From Vitis vinifera (taxonomy: Eukaryota; Streptophyta; Magnoliopsida; Vitales; Vitaceae), in contig NC_081812.1 in assembly GCF_030704535.1 (NCBI RefSeq), forward strand, positions 17,679,501 to 17,743,500: 64,000 bases of DNA. Reading direction: 5' to 3'. Shown in pieces: positions 11,690 to 23,917 of this stretch. Every line of letters begins with the position of its first letter. Within the stretch, counting starts at the first letter, position 1. Position numbers and translations under genes: made by a program. The notes below the pieces were generated by a model. That model saw only the letters and a list, made by a program, of their open reading frames with translations, did no database searches and was not told the DNA's origin.

Positions 11690-12530
11690 CATATCAACAA
11701 TCAATAAATCTAGAAAATAGTAGGTAGTTGAATCCCTCTTGATGGGGGTTGTCATTAATATAATTGTAATCTTTTCATTTTTATTTTTTTCTTTTTCTTC
11801 TTATACCTTGTGTTTTTTTGTATCCTATTAGCAATAGAATCTACATGTTTCTATTATCTAAAGTATCATATTTTTTATGATACCAGAGCTCCACACCTAC
11901 AAGCCTTGAAACCATTTCTCATCCTCTTCAAATTCAAAAGAACTTAAATTTACTATCCAATTCTTTCATCATTGTTCATATTTGATCTCTATTTGATTGA
12001 ACGCTACAAATTTTTTCCTATAGCACTCCTAAATTGTACCTTTACTTCATAGTGTTGGGGTTCTTCATCTTATCACAGGTAAGGAAGAGTCAGACAAATA
12101 AATCAAATGTAACAAAAGGGAATGAAGGAGCAAACCCATTTTTCCTATTATGGGTTAATAATGAAGGGCTACTGACTTGATGGTTACTTGGATTCGTGAT
12201 AGAAATAGCCACCAATCTAACTTTCGGTGCAAAAATAGAGTATCGTGTTTGGACCTTACTTGAGAAACAAGTACTTTTAGCCACAACAAAGAACCAATAA
12301 CATTTGAAAAAACTTCTAAGAACTCTCAAGGAAAACTCCAAATCTCTTGAAGAATACCTTGATAGTTTTAAATTCACTTGTGACAATCTTGTTGCTATTA
12401 AGAATGCCAATTTTAGACCTTGACAATGTCTTCAATTTGCTTGTGATTTAGGTTCAAAATATATGAATTTTCGAATTTTTCATGCTTCCAAAGTCCCTAT
12501 GCCTGACTTTGAAAAATTGATATGATCAAC
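11690..12530 (+). mobile_element. Decayed Ty1/copia gag (UBN2-like) with primer-binding site
   Basis: At 11878-11889 the sequence tgataccagagc is a two-base variant of the copia initiator-tRNA-Met binding site (TGGTATCAGAGC), placed after an LTR-like AT-rich end. Downstream on the plus strand, broken frames encode copia gag pieces: L-E-K-Q-V, then K-S-L-E-E-Y-L-D-S-F-K-F-T-C-D-N-L-V-A-I, then M-P-D-F-E-K-L near 12500. Several stops and shifts separate them. No protease, integrase or reverse transcriptase follows, so the element is truncated. Confidence 0.65.
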
Positions 12531-12567
12531 CGTGGTAAAATCCTACGATCAAACAAACAAAAAAATA

Positions 12568-12570
<3 letters not shown>

Positions 12571-12604
<34 letters not shown>
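12571..12604. repeat. (TA)n microsatellite
   Basis: Uninterrupted alternating TA for about 34 bp. A second short TA run lies at about 12723-12742. The small open frames spanning both strands here are by-products of the repeat. Confidence 0.95.
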
Positions 12605-12607
<3 letters not shown>

Positions 12608-15600
12608 CATTCTTAGCATACGGTAATCCAACTCTTTCTTACTCAATTTATCATTCACTAGTGGGGGTAAAATGCTTATTCTCATCATTTTTCAGTGAGA
12701 AAAATGAGGATTGAGCTTTTAACATATATATATATATATATATTCAATGAGATCATAAATCAAGAAATTTGTTAAAATCAATTGCACTTTGATGCCATGT
12801 ATTCAAAGAATTATTTAGAAAATGAGAAAAAAAATTCTAAGATTACTTATCATAATCACTTAAAAAATATATACAGTACAAATAGAGTTTTAATATGTTT
12901 GCAATCAAAGGAAATTAAAAAAAAAAAAGAACTAATTTACTTTACCCTTAAAAAAAATTATAATATAATAAATAAATAATTCTAACACTTCATTCATCTT
13001 AAATTTTTTATTTGCATATTATATTCTATAAGTATTTTCTCTCACTTAGAACTAAACAAAAAATATATCATTATAATAAAATTCAAAAATCACTTTTTAT
13101 TTAAGTGTTTCTATTAAGCTTTAGTGTTGTTTTTGTGTTTAAAGCAACATCATTCAATACTATATCTTTGGATGAAAATATATTTTTACCATGTGCATCA
13201 TATGTCATATTCACATCTCATATAGAATCAATATATTTAACCATTCTTATAGGAGTTTTGCTATCAATGCCTATATGACTAATCAATTTCCTTCACAAAA
13301 AACACATAATATAAAAAAGTATCTAATAAATCAACAAATCGTTTTCCTTTTATGATGCATATTTTTCTTATAAATTCTTTTTATTGACTTCTCCCACTCA
13401 ATTAAAAAATAATAAAAGTAATTAATTTTTTTATTTTAACAAGCTAAAAAATTTAGAATTATCCTATATACCTCTTAAAAATGTGTCTAAACACCCCCTC
13501 TCTTGCTTTCCTTTAATCTCTACTCAGAAACCTCAAATAACCACATCTATATTCAAACAATTATCCAAAAGCTTTTATACCTAGTGTTATAGAAAGCCAA
13601 CATTAACCGTGTCTAATTCAAACCACACAAAACAAATATCAAAAGAGCACAAGACCCAAGCTGTATTTGTGGGGATGAGACATATGGCAAACTTTAACTT
13701 TAGCGTGGTCATTTTTTAATCGTTTTAAATTAATTAGAATAAAGAAAGGCTTTGGTCTCCGAAGTATCATTGGACATCAATAATGAATTCCCTTTTCACG
13801 TGTTTCACGTAGACTAGTTGTAGTAGCTTGTTGAAGGCTTGAAGCATATAATTGGATTTGTTGAGTGGCATCCGTCCATGTGTATGTATGGATGAAAAAA
13901 GTGATGTGGGCTATTTCACAGGTACAAACGTGGAAACCTAAGAAAAAAGAAAAAGAGAGGAGAGAAAACAAGTGTGGAAAGTGACGTGAGGTGTTTTTTT
14001 CTTTTTTCATAATGGAGTGTTTTTTTTTTTTTTTTTTTTTCATGCAAAAAATTTGGCGTACGTCTTGATTTTCTTTTGCTTTGTCAGTTTATTTTGTCTG
14101 ATTTATCTATTGAATATTTTTTAATTGTCACATGCCCATTTAATCACACAAAAAAAATATTTATTTTTATTTTACTAGTTCATAATAATTATTATATGTA
14201 ACTTTTTCCTAATAGGATTATATCTTCTGGAACCTCCCATTACATAATTTTTTATTGTCAAATCCAATTTTAGAGAAAATAAATGCAAGCTAGTATAGAA
14301 GGGCAAAAATTTTAAAGATATAAAAGGAGAAAATAAAAGATATATATTGAAGTTTACAATTATTTTTTAGGTTTAAAATTTTGAGTATTATGTTTAAGTA
14401 TGAACAAATCTTTTCCATGCTTATTTTATAAAAGTTGAAGTTTATTTCAATTTATTTATTTTAAATAAAAATGATTATGTGTATAAGCTAAGTAGATGAC
14501 TCAAGAACTCGTCTTAGTTGTCACCTCAATCATGCAGACAACGTGGAATTTGTTCACAAATATCATAGGATTTGTGTTGATTGACAATCGAAAGGTTTTT
14601 GTTATATCGAACACAGAAACTATGTTTAGTTCTTAAAAACTATTAAGGAAAAAAAAAAGTATTAAGTAACATGATTTTTTTCATATTTAATATTATTATG
14701 AAAAATATAAAAGAAAATTAAATATAATGAAAATTTGTCAAATACTTATATATTTTAAAATTATTTAATCTTAAAATGAGTTTGAACAAATATATAAAAA
14801 TAATTTATCAAGTCTAAACTTGTTTTTTATTTTTCTAAACTTTTTATTTCTTACTACTTTTTTTTCTTAAATTTTTCAAAAACAACCATAATCAAAAGAA
14901 ATTTATCCATAAAAAATATTTTTGTTATTAAATTACAAGTCAAATTAAGACACGTAGCAAGACCAGCATCTTTGTACAACAATGGTCCACATACTATGGA
15001 TTTTCATAGAACAATAAGTAGGGATAAAAATGAGATGGGTTTGGGACGAGCTACCCCTATCTCAACCCTATCTTGTTTATTCAAAATAATTTTCATCATC
15101 ATCTTATTAAAAAAATTAAATGGCGTAGATCAACATGGGGTGGTGGGCTTGCAAATTTCCTATACCCATCCCACCACCACACACCATTTAACATTTTTTT
15201 TTGAATTATTCTTTCAATTAAAATAAATATATTTTATAAATAATTAAAACATTATAATTTTTTTATAACTTATTTTATTGAAAAGTATTTTTTTCATTGT
15301 ATATATATATATTAAAAAAATAAAAATTAAATTAAATTAATTTTATATATAGTTGAGGTGGGCACGAGGTTATATTGCCTTGAATCTGTCTTGGATTTTC
15401 AAAAAAAATTCAAACTTACCTTTAACTAATTTATTTAAATTTCAAATCCGTCTCATTAAGAATAGGGCAAGAGGGGCTTAGCGTATACTAAAAAAACTCA
15501 CTCTATTGTTATCCCAATAACAAACACTAAATATCTCATCAATTACAAATAAATTGGTCCAACTATGATTTCCAATTCTAAAAGCATCATTGTGGAAATT

Positions 15601-16396
15601 CCTTATATGACATCAATGAATTAAGAAAGTAAAAATATAATATAATTATAAATAAAAAACATTATACTTTTTAAACATCTCAAATTTTCCATTTTTCTAT
15701 TAATGCATATTGGATTAGTAACAACTACCACATGGCATCAAAATGAAGTGTAAGTGGAACTTAAACGTAAAATGGATAGTTATGTAACGATAGGATAAAC
15801 CGAAATATACTTGTAGAACAAATAAATTTTAATTATAGATGTTAGACATATTTGATAATTATAATTCTATTTTTTATTTTTTAAAAAGGAAAAATAAAAG
15901 CTTTTTGGCTAATTAATTATATAATAAGTAGATTTTTTTTAATGGTTCCTTAATAATCTTTCTATGTTGCAATAATTTTTCAATATTTATATACAAGACA
16001 CTAACTTTGTTAGTTTAATCCACATGAATATGACATCGGTGACTTATGAATATAATTTCCCATTTTAAAAATTTTGGAGAATAATTTTTTTTTATGTTTT
16101 AAAATGAAAAACCTTTATTTTAAAATTTTTGCTATTAGAATTTCGATAGTAAAAAGAAAAATTTGTCATAAACATGAATTTTAAAACTTTCAATTATGAA
16201 AATAAAAAAAGTCGTCAAAAGCGCCTAAATTTATATTTAACAAGCTTCTTTTATTCAGACTGGAGATTGTAAACACAAAGCCTTTCCAGTGGTTCAACAA
16301 TACAGGCATGTACGTAATAAAAGGGTAGGCGGCATTCTCGTCACACTCGTACATTACTTAACCATACACGGTCCTCCTAGTCCTAGGTTGCTATTA

Positions 16397-17836
16397 TTAA
16401 CCATTTCTGGCCGGCACACATCTACAGCCAGTGGCATGCATGAATGTACAAGACTGGCAAGTTTGCTGTCGGAAACCAAGACGCTCATTTTTGAGGTCAA
16501 ACTCCACATAATAATCCACGTGCTGAGAATTCCCCAGAATAATAGACGGTCCCGGAGTGAATTCCAAAGTGTTGGTGCCTGCATCAGTGGTGAGGGGGAA
16601 ACAAGCCAAGCTTATCTCAGGAATAAGCACAAAATAATTCTTTCCTGGCACCACCATTGTTGCGCCACCTCTAAATTGGTAAATTAAGTCGGGGATTTTT
16701 ATGGATTTCTGGCCTGTAAAATTATAACAAGGTGTGACACCGATCTCGGCTTCTGCCTCAAGAGATCTCCTATACTTGGACATCCGCTTTTTCAACTCAT
16801 TTGTCACTTTCTTAAAAACCGGTCCTGTCATGTATCCGTACGCGAAACCAGAATCTATCATGAGACCACCTCGGCCGTCAGATCCTGGAGCCAGATACTT
16901 GCTTGGAATCCTGAGGAGCTTGTTCCCGATCTTGATATCTTTGACACCCAAGTAATAGTAAATCGGGAAGTCAGGAGGGTTCTTGAGAAAGGGAGCGTAG
17001 GAAAGTCCTTTGGTTTCGCCGTCACTGTAGTCCAAAATCAACTTGCTGCTGTTCCGGGTGTCATCATAGTCGTGAGAATTGAGACAGTAAGCAAACTTCT
17101 TCACACCCATCTGCATCGGTAATGAGAACATTGAGCGACCGAACCCCGCAAGTGCGGCAGAAGTAACTTCACCAACAGCGGATGTTGTACACCCAACAAG
17201 AAATTCGTGAATTGTCTTCCCGGGAAAGTTTAGGTTTTCTAAAAGAAAATCTCCAGATGATGCTCCTGTGCCATACTGAAGACTGTAGGGTGGGCAAGCG
17301 TGCGAGCAATTTTTGGAATTGCCATTGCAGGGGGGGCACCCAAGGTGAACATCTGGGGAAGAAGTGTTTACACATTTGGGATTTCTGCACCCCAAGATCT
17401 TAGAAGATGACGAAAGTTTGGGATTGAAGATTGGGACCTTTTTGGGTTCGGCATCTGAAAAAGAACAGTTAGTGCATGTATAGTGAGTTGTACACGGGGC
17501 CCATACTACATGACTTCCTGTGTCCACCAGGAAGGAGAGTTTTTGTGGAGGAGTGCCGAAGCTGAGAGGGATGCTATGACCTCCATAACTATGAGGAGAA
17601 AGAGAGATTTGTGTGAGAGGGCTGGTCTTACCATGTTTCAAATGATGGGCTCTGGACAAGGATGCAGTGGCAAGGTGTTGGAGAAACCGCAAGGGTTTGG
17701 TAGATGGGCTGTTTGTAAATGTTGATGTTAGAGGGATGGTAATGGTGGCAGGCGTGTTATCTTTGGAGGAAGATGCCAAGAGAAGGAGAGAGAAGAGAGT
17801 AAAGACAGAGAAAAGCAAAGAAGTAGAAGAAGTCAT
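16397..17836 (-). CDS. AP1: nepenthesin-like aspartyl protease with C-terminal extension
   Basis: Single-exon gene for a 479-residue secreted A1B-type aspartyl protease (At3g52500/At4g16563-like). The start at 17836 is chosen because the paralogs begin M-A-S-S/F-T there and a signal peptide follows (about residues 1-24). An in-frame ATG at 17914 lies upstream of the TATA box. The first catalytic motif D-T-G-S is at Asp105. A Cys-rich nepenthesin-type insert follows (about 115-181). The flap Tyr lies in Q-Y-G-T-G (about 188). The second motif D-S-G-F is at Asp328; Phe there is atypical. A psi-loop-like I-I-L-G-N is near 432. The paralogs stop after ...R-Q-Q-T-C; here TAG has become CAG, adding 19 residues with two extra Cys. 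N-glycosylation motifs are present (for example N-F-T). Function is unknown but probably apoplastic or vacuolar proteolysis. Confidence 0.88.
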   Translation of the reverse strand: MTSSTSLLFSVFTLFSLLLLASSSKDNTPATITIPLTSTFTNSPSTKPLRFLQHLATASLSRAHHLKHGKTSPLTQISLSPHSYGGHSIPLSFGTPPQKLSFLVDTGSHVVWAPCTTHYTCTNCSFSDAEPKKVPIFNPKLSSSSKILGCRNPKCVNTSSPDVHLGCPPCNGNSKNCSHACPPYSLQYGTGASSGDFLLENLNFPGKTIHEFLVGCTTSAVGEVTSAALAGFGRSMFSLPMQMGVKKFAYCLNSHDYDDTRNSSKLILDYSDGETKGLSYAPFLKNPPDFPIYYYLGVKDIKIGNKLLRIPSKYLAPGSDGRGGLMIDSGFAYGYMTGPVFKKVTNELKKRMSKYRRSLEAEAEIGVTPCYNFTGQKSIKIPDLIYQFRGGATMVVPGKNYFVLIPEISLACFPLTTDAGTNTLEFTPGPSIILGNSQHVDYYVEFDLKNERLGFRQQTCQSCTFMHATGCRCVPARNG

Positions 17837-17878
17837 GGCTTCAGAAGTGCACACTAGTGAAAGTGGTAGAGAAAATCG

Positions 17879-17886
17879 TTTATATA
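17879..17886 (-). promoter_or_regulatory. TATA box of AP1
   Basis: TATATAAA on the minus strand, 42 bp upstream of the AP1 ATG. The same motif sits about 50 bp upstream of the ATG in AP2, AP3 and AP4, which predicts a very short 5' leader. Confidence 0.75.
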
Positions 17887-17936
17887 GACAATGACATGCG
17901 TGGTTTATATGCAATAATTTTAAAATCCATTGTCAA

Positions 17937-19221
17937 TTTTTTATGGGAAATTCCAAGCGCAGGGAAACAAATGGGGATTTGTCTTATAAAAACTTTATTA
18001 AAAAGATTGTTTGTAAAATAGATACAAAATATATAAATTTTTTTTTCTTGTGACTTTGAACGTTATCTTGTCCTACTCATCTTACTTTCATACTAAACCC
18101 TGGAATTCACTTTCAATACTGAATTCCATATTTTTAAAGGAATAAATTGTTTTTTACATTGAAAGTTTTAAAATTGAATTTATTTTTTCAAGAAGATGAG
18201 TTTAATGTTATTTTTGAGATTATTTTTTTATAGGACCTTTTTTTTTCGAAAGAAAGTATTATAATTATGCAAAAAGCCAAACGAATGGATAATAAAACAA
18301 TGGAGCAACACCACTTAGTATTGGAAGAGTGCATCAGTTGTAATGTTCTCCATACCATACTAAAAAAAATAAGAACATATTATTTCTAAATTTGTTGGTC
18401 AAGAAAGCAGCAGAAGCTAACAGGCCCCACTGGGCCAAGTTTACCCCTTAAATTTATTGAGTGGATTAAGGAGGGCGGATTAGTCTTCAATTCTCATTTT
18501 GGTTTCTCCCTTCAATCCTTCCTTCTTTTGTTTTTAATTGTTATGAACTTGTCCTAGTTCGATCCATCCGAACTCCACCTTCCCCTTGTGATATCAAATA
18601 TCCTTTGACCGGAAAGAGTCTAGGGTCAATATGAAATGGATTTGATTGACCAAAGACTTTATTGCCTCGTCCTTGCGGAGACAAACACACTTGAGAAACA
18701 AAAACATATAGGACGGGGATCCGGCTAGTAGGAATTGAAATCATCGATGAGATATTTGTCTTCTTCCTTTTGTTATGTTTCTCTCTTCAATCTTTTTAAA
18801 TACCATGTATTGTGTGTGTGTGGGACTGCAGCTGCAAATAATGTAGTTTACTGCTCGTTTTGTATCTATCTATGTTTTCTTTGTGAGGAGACTCTAGCCT
18901 GCTGCGTAAACTCCCCTCTAACCTTACAAAAATAAAATAAAATATGATGTGTTTTAATAAAAAAGAAAGTTAATTGGATTATGTTAGTACCTCAGCACAT
19001 TGACATCAAGTCTCATATGGTAATAACTTACACTCATGAGATATGCGTAGCTCGTCTTGTAAAAAAATCAAGTATGAGACTTCTGGCGGTTGATATTTTT
19101 TTTCAAAGATGATGCATTGAGAAAAGGTTCTTAGCGGTGGGAAAATTAGGGGAATGTTTTTTAAAAATAGTTATGAAAAACATTTTTTTAAAATATTTTT
19201 TTAAAATTGTTCTTTAATATT
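17937..19221. other. Upstream flank of AP1, no gene
   Basis: Intergenic DNA shared with the upstream flanks of AP2 (27880-28640), AP3 (37310-37700, shorter) and AP4 (53690-54000, shorter). Small open frames here are not conserved as proteins between copies. Conserved non-coding blocks include the GTAGTTTACTGCTC segment at about 18843 and the purine/pyrimidine tract around 18230. Confidence 0.6.
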
Positions 19222-19955
19222 TTATAGACTAAAGTAGTGTTTGTTTTTTTGACTTTTTGCTGAAAGTAATTTAGGTGGTGTTTGTTTTTTTACTTGATTA
19301 TAAATAGAACCTTAATACTTAATAGTATTAAATATTAGGTTGTTTGTTTTTGTAGTATTTTATTTCTATTAAGTATTAAAAAGTAAAAAAAACTATTGTG
19401 TTATTTTTTCTATTTAGAAAAAGCCACATATTTTGGTTTTTTCTATTTAGTAAAAAGTTTATAATAAGTCATGAAAAAGTAAAAAAACAAATAACCTAAA
19501 TTCTAAAACTAAATGGTTTTAAGCAAAAAGCCAAAAAAACAAACACCACTTTAGTTTTAAAATTTAGGTTGTTTGTTTTTTTATTTTTTCATGATTTATT
19601 ATAAACTTTTTACTAAATAGAAAAAGCCAAAATATGTAGTTTTTTCTAAATAGAAAAAATAACATATTAGTTTTTTTTACTTTTTAATACTTAATAGAAA
19701 TAAAATACTACAAAAACAAACAACCTAATATTTAACACTATTAAACATTAAAGTTCTATTTAGAATTAGGTAAAAAAACAAACACCACCAAAATTTGTAG
19801 CTTTTTCTAAATAAAAAAAATAACATATTGGTTTTTCTTTACTTTTTAATACTTAATAAAAATAAAATACTACAAAAACAAACAACTTAATATTTAACAC
19901 TATTAAGCATTAAGGTTCTATTTATAATTAAGTAAAAAAACAAACACCACATAAT
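19222..19955. mobile_element. Composite foldback / hAT-like MITE
   Basis: Terminal motif GTGGTGTTTGTTTTTTT and its complement AAAAAAACAAACACCAC occur repeatedly. Outer arms at about 19222-19260 and 19523-19555 form one inverted repeat. A second 5' arm starts at about 19275 and pairs with either of two tandem 3' arms (about 19640-19790 and 19790-19955). No coding capacity. The related DNA at 32460-33120 lacks this block. The termini look like hAT-type MITEs, but no 8-bp target duplication was resolved. Confidence 0.75.
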
Positions 19956-22300
19956 GTCAACTTAAAAACTTGAAATTTTTTTAATATGTTTTTAAAAATA
20001 ATTTTTATATCTAGTATTTTATTTTTAATCATTCTTTATGTTAATATAATTATTCTTTAAAAAAACCTTAAAAAACAAGTGATAATAACTAAAAAATGTT
20101 ATTTAGAAATATTATATTTTTTATTTTTAAGAATAGAAAACAGAAAATGATTATCTGATTGTGTGGACTCATATTTTTCTTGTGCATTTTCACTTGATGA
20201 CAAGACTTGTTTTTATTGTAAAAAAAATATTTTTTTGAAAATCAGATTCGATACCTATTTTGTTTATTTTTAAAAGAGAATAAAATAAGAAAAAAAATCA
20301 TATTATAACTCATTTTTAAAGGAAAAGACATATTTGCGAAAAAACCAAATCCAAATCTAGGAGTCGGGTTCCTTAGTGAGAAAATATCATGAGGTGATAT
20401 CCCTTTAAAGCCTAAAAATCTCTCTACTAAGCAAGTTAGGAGAATTGTGATAATTAATTAATCATAAATACAAAAAAAAAATGTCACAAATATATACATG
20501 TCAATGACAAAAACATATTATAAGAATACACAATTAATAACAAAGGAAATGCATAAAGTGATTTATTAAATTGATTAAAAAGTTATTTGATTATTTTAAA
20601 TATTATAACATTTTTTAAAAATTTCAAAAAGAATTTATTTATATTAAAAACAATTTCAAATTAATAATTTCAATTTATTTATTTACAAACAAAGTTTTAA
20701 CTTATTTATAACAAATTATTTGATTCAATTTTATTTTTGTATTCAAGTTTTATTTTCAAGAAAGTTAATTATTCAGAATTCAAATGTAATCATTTCACTA
20801 CAAGATCCTCTTCATAGTTTTATTGCACTTAATTATACTATTATACAATGAATAATGGAAAATTGAATCTCAATTTGTACATTGATTTCATTTTTTAATT
20901 ACTTTCAACAAATATTTTTTTAGACTTAAAATCTTCATTTATTTCTCATTTTTATTAATTTATGTTACATTTTTTGAAAGAAGAAATCTATATTTTCATA
21001 ATTGCGGCTCAAACCTAAAATATCAAATAAATTTGTTCCTATTTAAACGTTCCTATAATTTGGTCACCTCATGTACGCCACCACCAATGCAAACATGGGA
21101 CGACATGTGTTCATCTACACCAAAAATGGTTTGTTATAATTTATAAGACTATGGAGAAGTGGAGGAAGAGAATATTCTGATTTGGTCACCTCGTAAACGA
21201 GGATTGATCATGAAAGTTGATTGAAGTAGAAAATCCGGAGGCAGTCTACACTTTTTGGCACCAAGATTTCATTTTGTATATAAAAAAAATTAGAAGATTT
21301 TAAAATTAGTAAGAATAACGAGCCTATTTGGCTATTTCCTATCACAACCTGTGGCTTACTAGTATTGCATTAAATAACAAAAGTACTAAGAAATATTAAT
21401 AAAAATATTTTTTATTTTACGGTCACTCCACCATTAGATTAGACCTTACACTCAAAACCAATGAACCTTGGTCAGACAAAATGCTATCATAGATCTAGCT
21501 AGCTCACAAACTTCTTTTATGATAATTGATTTTAAGATTATTAAATATCCTATAAACTTTTATTAAGATAATAAATAAGTTTTTGGTAAATCAATTTAAT
21601 AACTTAATTTAAATCATTAAGTAAATTAAGTATGTTTGATAATATAATTCAATGATATGACTTAAAGTAAAAAACAATTTTAAGTAATAAGTAAAAACGA
21701 TTAATTTATTCTTAAATTCATGTATTTATTTTATCTTTTCATCTTTATTGTTGCTCAACCTTTTTATCATAATTATAATTTATAAAGATAAATATGTTAA
21801 TTTGATGATTTAAAATAAATTTTAAGTTAATTTTATTAAACAATCTTGATACTTAAAATAAGAATTAAATAATAAGTTTTAAGTTAATAACTTAAAATCA
21901 ACTCAAGTTATTAAGTGATAAGTATACAATTTTACTAAACACCCTCTAAGTTATCAACTTCTTTTAAATACTATTTTTGTAAATAATTTATTTATTTATT
22001 ATATAATTGAATTTATTTATTATAGTAACATTAACAATATAAAAAACATGTTAATAATATTTCAGTTCCATAAATATTTATTTTACAAAATATTAGATAA
22101 TACTATTCTTAAATTGTGTTTTAAAAAACAGTTACCAAATATGGACTAAATATCTCCTTTCAAAATGTGGCTTCCAATTCTAAAAGCATAGCATTGGAAA
22201 TTCCTTGACGTAAATGAATAAGAAAGTAAAAATATAATAAATGATAAATAAAAAACATTATATTTTCTAAACATATCAAAATTTTCCATTTTTCTATTAA
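19956..22300. other. Gene-free AT-rich intergenic DNA with duplicated blocks
   Basis: No supported gene. 19960-20580 is similar to 32510-33120 (shared GTGTGGACTC and GTCATAAATAT-type landmarks). 21060-21260 resembles 37930-38330 and 54790-55000. 21960-22300 resembles 51170-51500, including the ATATCTCCTTTCAAAATGTGGC landmark region. These are pieces of the older duplication units. Confidence 0.65.
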
Positions 22301-22463
22301 TGCTGATTGCATACAGGCATGTGCGTAATTAAGGGTAGGCGGTATTCTCCCAACCGCCATCATACTCATACATTACTTAGCCATACACTGTCCTCCAGGG
22401 TTGCTATTATTAACTATTTCTGGTCATCACACATTTACCAGCCAGTGGCAGTGATGCCATCGA

Positions 22464-22597
22464 CTAGCAAGTTTGTTGTTGGGAACCAAGACGCTCATTT
22501 TTGAGGTCATACTCCACGTAATAATCCACATGCTGAGAATTGCCCAGAATAATAGACGGTGCCAGGGTGATTTCCAAAGTGTTGGTGCCTGCATCAG
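22464..22597 (-). pseudogene. Aspartyl protease C-terminal fragment
   Basis: The last ~44 codons of an AP1-like gene: T-N-T-L-E-I-T, then P-S-I-I-L-G-N-S-Q-H-V-D-Y-Y-V-E, ending Q-Q-Q-T-C and TAG at 22464. The 3' flank (22310-22463) matches the 3' flanks of AP1, AP3 and AP4. The coding match stops abruptly at 22597, where sequence homologous to 12875 onward begins. This is a recombination or deletion junction, not a transposon boundary. Confidence 0.85.
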
Positions 22598-23917
22598 ATA
22601 ATACAAATAGAGTTTAAATAGGTTTACATCAAAGAAAAAAAAACTAATTTACTCTACCCTTAAAAAAAGATAATAATTCTAATACAGTAAATAAATAAGT
22701 CTAACACTCCATTTATTATAATTTTTTTTTCTTTTCATATTATATTCTATAAGTATTTTTCCTCACTTAGAACTAAATAAAAAAATATATCATTACCATA
22801 ATTCAAAATCACTTTCTATTTTAAGTGCTTTTAAATATCATGATATCATATCTTATTAAAAATTATATTTTAAAAATATTTATACCAAATCCAATGGAAT
22901 ATGATGTAATAAAATATACATATCTTTATTTTATCCTCTCCCACCTATCAACGTAAACTTAATCTCTACTTCAAAGCTTAAATAACCACATTCATATTCA
23001 AACAATTATCCAAAAGCTTTTATGCGTAGTTATATAGAAAGCCAACATTACCCGTCTCTAATTTAAACCACACAACAAATATAAAAAAAGAGCACGAGAC
23101 CCAAGCTCAATTTTGTGAGGATGAGATATTTGGCAAACTTTAACTTTAGCATGGTCATTTTTTAATTAATTCGAGAAAAGAAAGGCTTTTGTCTCCGAAG
23201 AATCGGACATCAATAATTAATTATTTTTTCACGTGTTTCACTTAGAGTAGTCGTAGTAGCTTGTTGAAGCTAGCATATAATTGAATTTGTTGAGTAGCAT
23301 CCCTCCACGTGGAAATGGGGCCCACTTCAATGAATTTAAAAAGTAAATAAAAAACTATATACATAGGATGAAAAAAGTGATGTGGGCTATTTCACATGTA
23401 CAAAAACGTGGAAACCTAAGAAAAAGAAAAAGAGAGGAGAGAAAACGAGTGTGGAAAGTGATGTGAGGTGTGGATTATTTGAAAAAGAAAAAGAGAGAAG
23501 CGAGAACAAGTGTAGAAAGTGATGTGAGGCGTGGGTTATTATCATTATTTTTCGTAGTGAAGAATTTTAACGGATTAAGTTTCATGGCTTTTTTTTTTTC
23601 ATAATAGAGTTTTTTTTTTCAAAAAATTTGATGTTTTGATTTTTTTTGCTTTGTCTTTTTTATTTTATCCAATTTATCTCTTGAATATTTTATAATTATC
23701 ACATATATTTAATCACACAAAAAAGAAAAAAAATTAATTTTAGAACAATTATTATTTGTACATTTTTCCCAACAAGATTATATCTTCCAATACCTCTCAT
23801 TAGACAATTTTTAATTCCCAAATCCAATTTTGGATCAAATAAATGCAGGCTAGCATAGTAAGGCAAAAATTTTAAAGATATAAAAGGAGAAAATAAAGTA
23901 TATATACTAAAGCTTAT

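Larger units (their letters stand above)
12860..18960. repeat. Segmental duplication I, copy 1 (carries AP1)
   Basis: This block aligns by eye, in order, with 22600-28640. Matching landmarks are the caaatagagttt start (12880/22603), the CACGTGTTTCAC segment (about 13797/23231), the GAACAAATCTT segment, the region just downstream of the protease, the protease itself, and the upstream flank ending near the GTAAACTCCCC motif. The non-coding stretch 12860-16396 holds no gene that I can support. It is AT-rich intergenic DNA with short indels against copy 2. Confidence 0.8.

Noticed and set aside
16354..17894. Plus-strand and out-of-frame open frames over AP1 (similar ones over AP3 and AP4)
   Set aside because: They overlap the protease frame, change between paralogs and look like shadows of a conserved gene.
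17837..17914. Longer AP1 start giving 26 extra residues
   Set aside because: It would begin upstream of the TATA box, and paralogs support the start at 17836.
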